Translations under genes and position numbers: made by a program
The notes under the pieces: model-generated
What the model was told of the DNA's origin: nothing
Databases searched by the model: none
The model's input: the letters and a program-made list of their open reading frames with translations, nothing else
In this document: positions 33,801 through 44,948 of the stretch, piece after piece
Layout: each line of letters begins with the position of its first letter
Position numbering within the stretch: the first letter of the stretch is position 1
Assembly (NCBI GenBank): GCA_027563935.2
Contig: CM050451.1
Location: 101,149,565 to 101,213,564, forward strand
Length of the DNA stretch: 64,000 nucleotides
Reading direction: 5' to 3'
From: Costus lasius
Lineage: Eukaryota; Streptophyta; Magnoliopsida; Zingiberales; Costaceae

Positions 33801-34485
33801 CGGTATCGATCTTACCAGTTACCCTTGTATGGATGCTTCTTTCACTTGTCCATTGATGATGGTTAAGTGCCATATCCTCCAGCAATTCTAGAGCATCATC
33901 AACACGTTTGTTCATGAAGGCTCCACCTGATGCTGCATCCACAGTCATTCGAGTGTTAAAATTTAAAGCATTGTAAAAGGAAGAAACCAATAACCATTTT
34001 TCGAGGCCATGGTGTGGACAAATCCGTTGAAGCTCTTTGAAACGATCCCACGCTTCGTATAATGATTCGTCGTCCCTTTGCTTAAATCCAGTGATCTGCC
34101 CTCTCAATTGAGCTGTCTTGCTCGGTGGGAAGTACTTGGCGAGGAATGAGTGTGATAGCCCTTCCCAGGTGGTGATCGCTCCATTCGGCAGTGACTGAAG
34201 CCATGCACGTGCTCGATCCTTTAGGGTAAAGGGGAAGAGCCTCAATCTCAGAGCATCGATGGATATCCCTCCCATTTTGAACGTATCACAGTATTCTAGG
34301 AACATTGAGAGGTGGAGTGCAGGATCCTCATTTGGCATTCCCCCGAATTGTTCCCTCTGTAGCATGGCAAGGAATGCCAGTTTTATTTCGAAGTTGTTAG
34401 CTTCGATGGTCGGACGGGCAATGCTTGAATGAAGTCCCTGCACGGAGGGAGATGCAAAATCTCGAAGTGAGTGGTTTTGGTCCAT
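30826..34485 (-). pseudogene. Gypsy-E gag, protease, RT and start of RNase H
   Basis: The first 1218 codons or so of the E polyprotein, up to the Gypsy-F insertion. Gag begins MDQNHSLRDF, with LRLFPFTLKDRARAWLQSLP and WEGLSHSFLAKYFPPSKT, an Athila-type core, then a Q/P-rich linker. One reduced zinc knuckle-like motif (CGCTGHKSYEC) lies near residue 280. The protease reads LCNLGASVSLMP: codon 597 (32695-32697) is Asn where the catalytic Asp is expected. RT carries WRMCIDYRKLN and FSGFFQIPIHPDD. A TAA stop then falls at codon 988 (31522-31524), most simply from CAA. The frame continues past it with MPFGLCNAPATF and the catalytic FMDD, and RNase H begins (MCDVSDFAVGAVLGQ). The stop and the protease change make the element non-autonomous today. 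Confidence 0.93.
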
Positions 34486-34789
34486 TTATGTCAAATTCTG
34501 CTTCTCTTTTGCTTTAGCCCGAGCTTGCTTGCGTCGGAGTCGGAATGTTTTTTCGATTTCCGGATCCTCGTCGATCAAATGTTCACTCCGCAAAGTCCTG
34601 CGCATGCACAAGCTTCAAGGTAGATTATCAAATTTCAACAGTAAGATGGATCAAAATAGAGAGCAATGATAAAAGAAGAAAGGAAAATTAGAAAGAAAGA
34701 AAGAAAGAAAATAAAACGTCTAATCCCGCGAATTTATCAGATTTAATCGATGATGGCGAAATTGGTCCCCGGCAACGGCGCCAAAAACT
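34486..34789 (-). other. Gypsy-E leader and tRNA-Asp primer-binding site
   Basis: Short leader with a GAAA microsatellite near 34690-34712. On the coding strand TGGCGCCGTTGCCGGGGA (34766-34783) lies six bases inside the LTR. It is the complement of the plant tRNA-Asp 3' end, a primer common in Athila/Tat and related gypsy elements. Confidence 0.9.
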
Positions 34790-36097
34790 TGATGAGCCCG
34801 CAAGTGTACGGTCTAACCGAAGTAGTAAATTATATCGTCCACAGAGACCAATTCGTCAAGTACCGGTAAATCCTTAAGTCGCAGTCTAGACAAATCAAGG
34901 GTCGGTTTAAAGCGATTGAAACAACTAACAATTAATATGTAAATGCTAAGCAAGGAAAGTAACAAGCGGACAGATAAACGATCGGATTTCTATTATGAAA
35001 GAATATCGGGGCGTCGGGTTTCACCGCTATGCCAATCCGCAAATGAAAGTAGTAACTACGCGATATGCAAGGTTCGGTAAGTTGAAGAGATCCATCAAAT
35101 GGTACAAACCGCCCCCTTTCAGCAGCACGGTTCGGTGCGTATGCAAATTTACCTCCTACTTTCGTGGCTTGTAAATTTACATAGGCCCATTGGGTGAGGG
35201 ATGAATAGTTGTTCTCTCACGTGGGAGAAGAGCTACTTTCGTGCTCTTCTTCACGCGCCCAAGCATACGAGATCCGACGTCGGGATTGGGCTGTCGGTTT
35301 TTCTCCCAACATCCAAGACATACAAACACCGATATCGAGATTGGGCTGTCGCTTTTTCTCTCGATATCGGAGATCAATAATATGCAATAAGAGTTGTAAG
35401 AAAATGACAAACACATATGCTAGGTCAATTAAATCAAACCAACATATCAAAATAATAGACTACTTAATAAATGCGTTTTAGGCATAGGGCTAAACCCTAA
35501 CCCCGATAGTACTTTAAGCTACAATCCCCATAGAAACATCATGAATGTTCGACAACAAGTTCACACTCAAGAAATCCATTTGGAGGCTAGAAACAACAAT
35601 GAAAATGAAGGAATAAGAGAAATCTCGACTCCCCTTTCTGAGTAGATGGAGAAATCTTTGCTAGGGGCTTCAAGGGACTCCTCTTTCCCTTCAAATCGTC
35701 TTTGTCTTCTTCCAGCCGCTAAAGTCACGTCCACAGCCGTTTTTTCCTTTCCTTCGTTAGGGTTTGATGATGATTAAGGTTACAAAGCTTCCCTTTTATC
35801 CCCCTATAGTCGAGAATAAAATTTACCAAAGTACCCTTAAGATTTGGAGCCCACCGAGTTAGAGTCGAGCAGATTTTCATGACAGGCGGAACTTTTCCGG
35901 TTGGGAAAACCTTCCCAACCCGACTGTGAAAACCTCTGTTCCTTCAGAATTTCCTGAAAAGTTAGATAACACCAGATCTTGTGTAGATTCTGCGCATATG
36001 GAAGAATTTAAGTAAAAATGATGATGCAAACGCGATAAATTAATAGAAAAAATGCTTCAAAGTATATGGAAATATCAAGCATAAATGCATCGCATCA
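34790..36097 (-). repeat. Gypsy-E 5' LTR
   Basis: 1308 bp, matching 12811-14119 with about 11 substitutions and one 1-bp indel by eye (for example near 34998, 35129, 35291, 35870-35890). The same long inverted repeat and TATA-like site are present. GCAGT follows at 36098-36102. Confidence 0.95.
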
Positions 36098-37063
36098 GCA
36101 GTCCGACCCATGCTCGGTTTTCTTTCGATTTTGAGACCTAGAGAAGTCCGAATAAGGCAAGGAAACACGTTTTGGAAAGCTAATTCAGAGTCGAATCCAA
36201 TCGATATAAAAGCCCCTTCTGAAATTTCCTAAACAAGGAGAAATCGGCGCATGAACGGAGGAGGCGACTGAAAACGGCGACGACGTGATTCTGAAGCGAT
36301 TTCAAGAGATTGGATCATCGGAGCACCACAATTCTTGAAGATTCCATTCGGTTCATCGTCTCCTTCCCCTCAGAAACATTTGATTGTAGTTTTCCTTACT
36401 TTACAGAGAGAATTTAGTGTGATTTCATGAAAACTCTAGTGTAAAACCTATTTCTGGGCTTGATTGAAGCCCGCTGACAATTTCTGATTGCAAATCTTAT
36501 TTCGAATCTGCTATTTGAACATTCATATAAGCATATCTTTACTCTATTGTGTTTATTTCATGATTTTACCTTGGACACATAATATCATGCTTTAGCCGAC
36601 GCGATTCATATGGAGCGGAAAATCATGTCGGTGGAATCCCTTGGTAAGACTTGTGAATCCAAGACCCGAGAGTGCTCGGTTTTCACTCTAGGGTATCAAA
36701 ACGTTCCATGGAGCGCAGAGGGTTTATTTAGAACGATCCACCACGAGAGTAGGAGACTGTTCTAAATAAACACCGGTGTGTACCACCGAGAGGAGGGCAT
36801 CTTGTACCTTAGGGAAAAGTTCCTTATGCAAAATTGTGAGTTCATAGAATAGTTCATCTTTAACATGATTAGAATTGTCAGCGTGGTGGATACTAAAGCC
36901 CTAATCTCTCTCACATATATACTCTTCTATAGTCGCCTTGATTTCTTGCTTTTAGTTAATTGACACTTAGACTTTCTAATACTTAACCTTGTTCCCTGTG
37001 GGTTCGATAACCTTTTGTATTATGTTGACATAACCGTGCACTTGCGGGTAGGGACTATAATAC
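36098..37063 (+). repeat. Segment H, right part: LTR-like, with TATA box
   Basis: Continues segment H after Gypsy-E. TATAAAAG at 36205-36212 gives a plus-strand promoter. The end carries CCCTGTGGGTTCGATAACC and CCGTGCACTTGCGGG, text seen at the 3' end of Athila/Tat-type LTRs, and resembling the CCGTACACTTGCGGG near the E LTR end. It stops at CTATAATAC (37055-37063), the inverse of the left border. A 16-base direct repeat TAATACTTAACCTTGT occurs near 36978 and 37059. I see no PBS, so this is probably a solo or truncated LTR. Confidence 0.6.
36205..36212 (+). promoter_or_regulatory. TATA box of segment H
   Basis: TATAAAAG in GC-richer surroundings. Gypsy-E inserted about 110 bases upstream of it. 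Confidence 0.55.
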
Positions 37064-38053
37064 TTAACCTTGTCAAGCATTAAGGTCTTGCTCAATGTCC
37101 CATGCGCACTAGAATGTTTGATCTAGTGTCTCCGAACCATACACGGGTAGGGCCTGTCAGATGCCCGAACAGAGTCCATGCTTGAATTTGGACAGCACTA
37201 GTTCGGGGTCCTCTTGCAAGTTGCAACAAAGTTGCAATGCATCAAAAGTGAGGCGGTATTCTTCTACGGTACCTGACCCTTGGTGTAGGCTACTATATTG
37301 ATCAAGGAGGCACTACCTATATGAAGGGGTATGTATCGCTCACGGAGGCGATACTTCATCTCCTCCCAAGGTGATCAAGGGGAGGGTGTGTTGCTCATTT
37401 TGGCATTCCACATTCTGCCAATGTAAGCGCGTAGGGCCCTCAAGCAAGTTCCGGACGAACCATACTCGCATGTGCGGAGGGCAATCACTCTAGTTGAAGT
37501 ATGTATCTATGGATGCAACCCAATCTAGGAATTGCGTGGGGTCTAGATTGCCCGTGAAGTGCGCGGGGGTGTCCCAGATGAAGCGATGGAAGTCATCATC
37601 CACTCGGGTACGCTCATAGTGGGGTTGGGCTTGGGGCCTTTGTGCGGCCCACACATCATCATCATTGAAGGGCTCATCCTCGTATATGGGGCCTCCATGG
37701 GCCACATAAGGCCTATGATGGCCCGACTCATCCTCAAAGGGCTGGCGCCTTGTAGGCGCGGCTAGTGAGGGTAGCTCCCTAGTCAGAGTGGGTCGTGCAG
37801 GCGGAGGGGGTTGGGCCGTATTTGGGCGTCTACACTCCGACACATTGATCTGATCAATGAGGTCTCAGAAGGCGATATACGTTGCATCCTTATGGGCATC
37901 AAAGAGTGCAGTCAGTGCCTCGACTTGCGTAGTAATCGCAGCTATATACTCTACATGGATACTAGTCCCTTCTGAGGGTTGAACCAACTCTTGAGTTTTG
38001 GGGATGGTTTCGGGAAATTGGGATGACAAGACTTGTGACGTTGTAGTCACCAT
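37064..38053 (-). pseudogene. Gypsy-D gag remnant
   Basis: Ty3/gypsy gag on the minus strand, starting MVTTTSQVLSS at 38053. A TGA near 37867 and a stop near 37488 interrupt it. The core shows HFTGNLDPTQFLDWVASIDTYFN. Further along, in a shifted frame, come the WEEMKYRLRERYIP-type segment (about 37310-37390) and SKFKHGL (about 37200). It resembles the Gypsy-G gag but lies in opposite orientation and is a separate copy. It is cut at its 3' side by segment H. No protease or pol remains in the window. Confidence 0.8.
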
Positions 38054-39334
38054 GTACAAATAAGGGTACGATGCACTAAGTGCAGAATGCAGAAAACGCA
38101 TAAATCATGCTAAAATATACTATGCAACGTATTTGGGTCATGCAAAAGATAAGAATCGAATGGGAAACTTCTCTCATAGTAGAAATGATGCAGCTACAAT
38201 AGGAGGGTTAGTCCTTAGTGCTATACTCTATGGTGTTTACATGATGCGCAAAAAATGAGGGAGGGTCTTGAGATGAGGGAAGTCAAAATTCCCAAAAAGT
38301 ACAGTAAGAAAACACGATGAAATCAGCGACGAATTCATTTCAGGGTAACACCAATGTAATAGGAGAACAACAGCACTCAGAACTACAGAATTTGCACACT
38401 AACCTCTTAGCAAATTTTAAGCGCCGCCGAACATTCTTTTAGGACGGCGGTTTTGTGGGGCTCAGCTTGTGCGCCTATGAGCCTAAAACGCACCAAAGAA
38501 TAGGAAATCGTCCATGCCTCCGTTAAACGGATGCTCATGGGTGAAAGGGTGACGGAAGAAGATGAAACACAGTGGAGATGAACACAAATAACTTCTGAAA
38601 ATAGGCGAACCTGACACACCGAAGACGGTGGGATTTACTTCTTACAAAGCTAGAAACAAACTTCTGAGTCGAGGCACCGATCACAACCCTTACAGACGCT
38701 GAAGTCGAAGCACCGACTACGACTTCTATAGGCTGGAGGCACTCTGCTCACCAGGAAAACTGTATCATCTACTAGAGAACTGAAGAACAAGCTAGCCCAT
38801 CCTCATCTTTTATAGAACAAGAAGGGAGGGACCAAGACAAAACTGAATTCTCAACAACTACCTACTCTTGCTGCCCCAAAAGTAGTCAAGCTGCAACAAA
38901 AGGCAAGATGTAATTAATCCCTAACAACTAAAGTGAAGCTAGCACACGTCCTTTGATTCTTGTCCTTGTGTGGGCTGCGGGACAGCTTAGATGAGTTCGG
39001 AACACGCCGCGATGAAGCAACATAATTTGGAGATTGTGGGTTGGTTCATCACGGTTGAAGCCTACTCTTGGGCTGTGTTGTTGAGGTGGTTTTGGTATCC
39101 ATCTTGGGTTGGGTCTTTAGAAGGTCGGGTTGTGATGCCCATGGGTTGAAGAACCTCGGTATGGATTGATAATGGGCTAATGACTCCCATGTAGTGATCC
39201 GGTGGTTGACTTGAGCATTGGGATCGCTAGATTATCACCTTGTTGGGCTCCCTTGGGTCCTCCTTGGATGAGTGAACATGGTAGGGATGGTTGTGTACAT
39301 CGAAACAGGGTTGTCGGGGTTAAACAGAGCCTTC
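38054..39334 (-). other. Gypsy-D leader and probable 5' LTR
   Basis: Noncoding, upstream of the D gag in the sense direction. A minus-strand TATA box (38807-38815, CTATAAAAG) and nearby repeats (GTCGGTGC-type text at 38670-38740) fit an LTR promoter. I could not identify the LTR ends or a PBS, and the outer boundary with the repeat block at 39335 is uncertain. Confidence 0.5.
38807..38815 (-). promoter_or_regulatory. TATA box of the Gypsy-D LTR
   Basis: CTATAAAAG on the minus strand, about 750 bases upstream of the D gag start. Confidence 0.5.
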
Positions 39335-39620
39335 AGGGGTCATCATGGCCTGGTCGTGATGCTGTTCACAGTCGTGATTAGGTGTACTAGAATTTGCCAA
39401 GGTGTTCACGGCCTGGTCATGATGGTGTTCACGGCCGTGACCGCATCGCATGTGGAATCACCGGTTTTTTCCTTTCTCGTCAAGGTGATCACGGCTTGCT
39501 CGTGATCATGTTCACGACCATGATCAGTGGTGTAGAATTTTGCCGAGGTCATCATGACCTACCCGTGATGGCACGTACAGCCATGCTTACAACCTGCAAT
39601 CTTGGCCGAGGCCATCACAC
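39335..39620. repeat. Imperfect 63-83-bp tandem repeat, four to five units
   Basis: Units start AGG(G/T)(G/C)-TCA at 39335, 39400, 39483, 39546 and 39609. They share TCACGGCCTGGTC-TGATG and GTTCACGGCCGTGA. Unit 2 holds a TCACGGCC / GGCCGTGA inverted repeat. The block lies just upstream of the Copia-C gag fragment and may be part of its leader. Confidence 0.65.
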
Positions 39621-39661
39621 CTGTGGATTCTACAAACAAAAACAATAGAGGATTGTCACTC

Positions 39662-40321
39662 CATTCCATCCTGGATAAGGAGAAGTTGACTAGTGTCAAC
39701 TTCATGGACTGGTACCACCACTTGAGGATAGTCCTCAAGTAGGAGAAGAAATTTTATGTCTTAGAACAAGCACTTCCTCCTCCACCGCCATCCTCATCTC
39801 GCACGTCTGAACGGGAAGCTTATCGTAAGCATCAGGATGATGCCCTAGTTGTTGGCTGCCTTATGTTATCCACAATGTCGTCTGAGTTGTAGATGTAGCA
39901 TGAGGATCAGAATGCATTTTAGATCATCATGCATCTAAAGCAACTATTCGAGTCGCAGGCAAGAGCAAAAAGGTTTGAAACATCCAAGCTTGCCTATCAG
40001 TGCAAGATGCCTGAAGGTGCTCTAGTGGGACTGCATGTACTCAAGTTGCTTGGGTACATGTCGCATCTCAAAAGACTAGGACACCCAATGGATTAACATT
40101 TGGCTACGAATCTGATCCTACGGTCACTACCTCCGAGTTACAATGTATTCATTATCAACTTCAATATGAATAAAATTGCCTGTACTCACAAAGAGCTTCT
40201 GAAGCTGCTAGAAATGACCGAGAAGGAAATTGACAAGTCCAAATCCAAGTCCGTTCTTATGGTCTCTAGGGATAGTAAGAAGCGGAAAAGGGGTAAGGGA
40301 AAGTCTGAAGGTCCCTACAGT
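39662..40321 (+). pseudogene. Copia-C gag fragment
   Basis: Ty1/copia gag related to Copia-A gag but clearly older. NFMDWYHHLRIVLK, EKKFYVLEQALPP, LMLSTMS and PPSYNVFIINFNMNKI align to the A1 gag, with at least five stop codons in between. No zinc knuckle, protease or pol follows. Homology stops at TACAGTAAGG, where A2 LTR sequence begins. Confidence 0.85.
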
Positions 40322-41995
40322 AAGGGGGTGAAACCCTAAGCATGCGCAAATCAAAGTACTTGCATGGGCGGAATTAGGGTTTCTATAGGATCGCATGTAG
40401 TATGTCTATATATTAACTTTGTACTATTCGAAAGATCATGAGAAGATCTTACCAAAGCCATGAGTGGAAGGAGCCTTGGGAGCAAGAAAATGATAGAGTT
40501 CTCCTCCAAAGTGTGCCACACACAAGATGAAGTTGGCTTACTCCTTGTCGACCTTTGTGCTAGCAAAGGGCTTCAAGAGTCCTTATCGCATGAAGGAGAG
40601 TTTTGATGTCTTCTTGGCTTTCCCGAATCACTCTTGCGCTCGGAGAGGAGATACACTCAAGAGCTATCTTCTCAAGAGAGAAGCATTCAAGCACTAAGGC
40701 GTTTACTTGGTCTTTAGGCGTTTTGGCGTTGAGGCTTCCAAATATGGTAAGTCTTCACTCCACACGTTCACGCTTAGTGAACTAATCAAAACGCCCAAAT
40801 ACTTGAACCATGCGTTCACATAAGTGAACCGGTTCAATTGACTTTGGTTCAACGACCAAATCAAACCAAGACCAAACCAAGACATGGTCTAGATCTCCCT
40901 TGAACCAAATGGTTCAAGATCTAACCGATCATCTCTTGATGCTCTTGATCTCACCGATCTAGCATCCACACTCTCGATCGAAGCTTACCGATCTCAAGCC
41001 CTAATCAATCAAACATGATCAGACCAGATCTCACTTACAATCAAAGTCTAAACTCCTTTTAACTGAACTAAAGCAATTCAGTCCACATGATCTGACTTAA
41101 GCAAGCCATATCATCAAATTGTGCGACCCTAAGGGTTTCCTTTAAATGTCGGTAACGATAACTTGCGTTATCACGATCAGTGAGGGGTATCTAGCAACAC
41201 ATCACTGTCTCCCGATATAGAGGAAAGAGTCTTCCAAGACTACACCCACAACACAGCTCAAGTGTGAATCCACTTCACCAGGCATACAAGCATCCTTTGC
41301 CACTAGATGTTCTTATTGGACAAGTGTGTCAAGCTTGTAGCTCCAATATGATGAGCATGATTAGATCAGATGAACATAGTCACCTGGGTATAGCCATACA
41401 CTTTCTCAATCATCTCATGCAAGGGGGGGCCCCTTCAGAACATCACACTCCTTAAACAAGGAGACGGCAATCCTTTATCTATCACTAGTGCCCTAACCTG
41501 ACTCATGATCATTATCCAAGATAATCTATAACCATTATGTTTCAAATGATATTGAACTACCTCAAAACAATGACAATCATCATTTAGAAACACAAGTGAT
41601 CTCAAGTCAGAGGACATGTGCCACTTGTTGCAAACAAGGAATATTCACATTGTGACAAGCAACTGAATATCCTAGTAGGGTCTGTCCAGTACATCCAATG
41701 TACCCATGAGTCTACATCTTATTCCATGCTCGAAGCATCCTATAAGATTAGAACACATATTAGTCTCAATCATATCAAGGCTGTCTCAAGTTCACCAAGA
41801 TATATCGACTAAGGACATTACAGCATGTCAGCCAAGCTGAACAGCATTGAGACATTATTCAGAAGAACACTTATTGCAGCAGACAATGTAACAACCTGAA
41901 TAACAACCATTGCCTTTTATAAACATAAGAGTTTATACATGATACTGTTACAATCCCAAGGCCTCAAACATTAGCCTTAAGGGCATACCCCAACA
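40322..41995 (-). repeat. Copia-A A2 3' LTR, outer tip missing
   Basis: On the plus strand it ends CCCCAACA at 41995, against the PPT. The other end lacks about 30 bases of the usual terminus and starts at AAGGGGGTGAAACCC, fused to Copia-C gag. It is a diverged copy of the A1 LTRs. Confidence 0.88.
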
Positions 41996-43201
41996 ATCTC
42001 CCACTTGCACTTAATCTAATGGTTGAGAAATCTCAAACCCATATTATTACAGTGCTTCTCATGCTTCTGCTGCGCCAGAGGCTTGGTAAGCGGGTCAGCC
42101 AGATTGTCATCTGTATGAACCTTGCAGATTTTGATCTCGCCTCGATCAATGATCTCCCGGATCAAGTGAAACCGTCTCTGTATGTGCTTGGACTTCTGGT
42201 GCGACCGTGGTTCCTTTGCTTGTGCTATAGCTCCAGTGTTATCACAGAAGATAACCAAAGGATCTGTACTCGAAGGAACAACACCAAGTTCCTGAATGAA
42301 CTTACGAATCCACACTGCCTCCTTGGATGCTTCCGAGGCTGCAACATACTCGGCTTCTGTTGTGGAATCAGCAACAATGGACTGTTTGAAACTTTTCCAC
42401 ACCACTGCTCCTCCATTCAAGCTAAAAACATAGCCTGATTGCGATCGGAAATCATCCTGGTCAGACTGGAACGAAGCGTCAGTATATCCTTCAATACTGA
42501 GTTCTTCCTGACCACCATATATCAAGAACATATCTTTGGTCCTCCGAAGATATTTCAAAATGTTCTTGACTGCAATCCAGTGTGCCTGACCTGGATTACT
42601 TTGGAATCGACTGGTCACGCTTAACCCGTAAGGCGTATTGTCCTAAGGCGTATTGTCCATTTCATCTTTCTCAGTCTGTGTTTGTGGACACTGACTCTTT
42701 GAAAGATTCAGACCATGTCTGACTGGAAGATATCCTCTTTTAGAATTCTCTAAATGAAATCTTTCCAGGACTTTATCGATGTAAGTACTCTAGCACAGCC
42801 CGAGAAGCCTCTTAGATCTATCCCTGTAGATCTTCACACCTAATACATAGGCTGCTTCTCCTAAATCTTTCATCTAAAAACATTTTCCTAACCATGCTTT
42901 AACAGCATGCAGTTCAGGAATATCGTTTCCAATGATTAAGATATCATCGACGTAGAGGACTAGGAAAGTAATCACGCTCCCACTAAACCTCTTATATACA
43001 CACGGGTCATCTTCGTTCTTGATGAAACCAAACTCACAGATTGATTCATCAAAACGAATATTCCAGCTTCTAGATGCTTGTTTAAGTCCATAAATGGACT
43101 TCTTTAACTTGCATATTTTATGACGATCTGATGGATTAGTGAAACCTTCAGGTTGTGTCATATACACATCCTCATCCAGTTTTCCATTAAGGAAAGCCGT
43201 C
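41996..43201 (-). pseudogene. Copia-A A2 pol, 3' part (RT end, RNase H)
   Basis: The PPT (41996-42010) is followed by pol on the minus strand, nearly identical to A1 at 44949-46180. RNase H is clean (TDASFQSDQDD, DSTTEAEYVA, FCDNTGAIAQ). Upstream, about 60 bases of RT are replaced by a 15-base tandem copy (42629-42643 and 42644-42658), which creates a TAG. Two more stops lie at the FQMKD and CQSTY positions (about 42872 and 42792). YVDD is intact near 42945. It is cut at 43201 by A1; the rest is at 52355-53670. CCGTC at 43197-43201 is the A1 target copy. Confidence 0.92.
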
Positions 43202-44928
43202 TGAAGAGTCCCCTTCAAGGGGGAGCGCAAGCGGATAAAACCCCTTTCAAGAGGGGGGCCGAAACCCTAAGGTAGGGGGCGCATGCAAGTTTGCTAGGGT
43301 TTCATCAATGCAATCGCTTACATGCTCATATAATCAACTATGATAAATTGATTGAATCAAGAGGGAGATTCATACCAACGCCATTGGCTTGGAGGTCGGC
43401 TTGGAAGAAGAGAGCAACTTAGATCTCCTCCAAAAGTTCACACACAAGATGAAGATCGCCTACCCCTTGTGATGCTTGTGCTAGCAAGAATCTTCAAGGG
43501 TCCTTGCCGTATGGAAGGGGATGAAGAGACGATTCCCTTTTGGCCGAGAGCTCCCCTTGCAAAAACACTTCTTCTCGTCAACCTCTTGCCCAACCGAGTT
43601 CAAGGCGCTGAAGTGAAGTCAAGAACGCATATGTGTTTTGGCGTTCAAGAGAAACCGGCCTTGATGACTTTCCATAAATGGATGATCATCAAGCCATGCG
43701 CTTACTCCAACCCAAAACGCATATTAGCATTGAACCAAGCGTTCACCTTTGTGAACCAGTTCAAGCCAACATGTTCCAATCGCATTTGGTTCATGAACCA
43801 AACCGAAATAGCTCAAGCCATTTGGTCTAGACCATAGTAAACCCTAAGGTTTCAGATCTAACCATTCATCTCCTGATGCTCCTGATCTCACCGATCTAGC
43901 ATCATCTCTCTCGATCAAAGCTTACCGATCTCAAGCCCTAATCAATCAAACATGATCAGACCAGATCTCACTTACAATCAGAGATTAAATCCCTTTAAAC
44001 TGAACCCAAACAATTCAGTCCACACGATCTGACTCAAGCAAGCCATATCATCAATTGTGCGACCCTGAGGGTTTCCTTTAAATGTCGGTAACGATAACTC
44101 ACGTTATCACGATCAGTGAGGGGTATCTAGCAACACATCACTATCTCCCGATATAAAGGAAAGAGTCTTCCAAGACTACTCCCAAACCACAGCACAAGTG
44201 TGAATCTATTCACAAGGCATGCATGTGTCCCTTGCCACTGGATGTTCTTATTGGACAAGCGTGTCAAGCCTGTGACTCCAATATGATGAGCATGATTAGA
44301 TCAGATGAACATAGTCATCTGGGTATGGCCATACACTATCTCAATCATCTCATCTAGGGGGGCCCTTATAGAACATCACACTCCTTCAACAAGGAGACAG
44401 CAATCCTCTATCTATCACTAGTGCCCTAACCTGACTCAAGCTCATTATCCAAGATAGTCTATAACCATTATGTTTCAAATGATATTGAACTACCTCAAAA
44501 CAATGACAATCATCATTTAGAAACACAAGTGATCTCAAGTCAAAGGACATGTGCCACTTGATGCAATCAAGGATCATTCATATTGTGACAAGCAATTGAA
44601 TATCCTAGTACGGTCTGTCCAGTACATCCAATGTACCCATGAGTCTACATCTTATTCCATGCTCGAAGCATCCTATAAGATTAGAACACATGTTAGTCTC
44701 AATCATATCAAGGTTGTCTCATGTTCACCAAGATATCTCGACTAAGGACTTTATAGCATGTCAGCCTAGCTGAACAGCTTTGAGACATTATTCAGTAGTA
44801 CTCTTATTACAGCAGACAAGGTAACAACCTGAATAATAACCATGCCTTTATAAACATAAGAGTTTATTACATGATACTTTTACAATCCTAAAGGCCTCAA
44901 ACATTAGCCTTAAGGGCATACCCCAACA
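43202..44928 (-). repeat. A1 3' LTR
   Basis: 1727 bp, from TGAAGAGTCCCC to CCCCAACA on the plus strand. Matches 50628-52354; differences seen near 43552, 43633, 43759, 44277 and 44399. Near the outer end lies the palindrome CCCCTTCAAGGGG. The 161-codon ORF antisense to the element occurs in both LTRs and is not called a gene. Confidence 0.95.
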
Positions 44929-44943
44929 ATCTCCCACTTGCAC
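44929..44943 (-). other. A1 polypurine tract
   Basis: GTGCAAGTGGGAGAT on the coding strand, directly before the 3' LTR start TGTTGGGG. The same tract is present in A2 and in Copia-B. Confidence 0.88.
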
Positions 44944-44948
44944 TTAAT

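Larger units (their letters stand above)
12811..36097 (-). mobile_element. Gypsy-E: Athila-like LTR retrotransposon, split by Gypsy-F
   Basis: Complete minus-strand Ty3/gypsy element: 5' LTR 34790-36097, tRNA-Asp PBS, leader, gag-pol in one frame (34485 down to 18108), long 3' region with an env-position ORF, PPT, and 3' LTR 12811-14119. It is flanked by GCAGT at 12806-12810 and 36098-36102. Without the nested Gypsy-F the element is about 12.2 kb, normal for Athila-type elements. The gag style, the tRNA-Asp PBS, the AAGTGTGGGG-type PPT and the extra 3' ORF all point to the Athila/Tat branch. By eye the LTRs differ at about 11 sites plus one indel. The gag-pol frame has one stop and a changed protease catalytic residue. 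Confidence 0.93.

Noticed and set aside
43352..43837. 161-codon plus-strand ORF in the A1 3' LTR, repeated at 50778-51263
   Set aside because: It is antisense to the element and present twice only because the LTR is duplicated. No domain.
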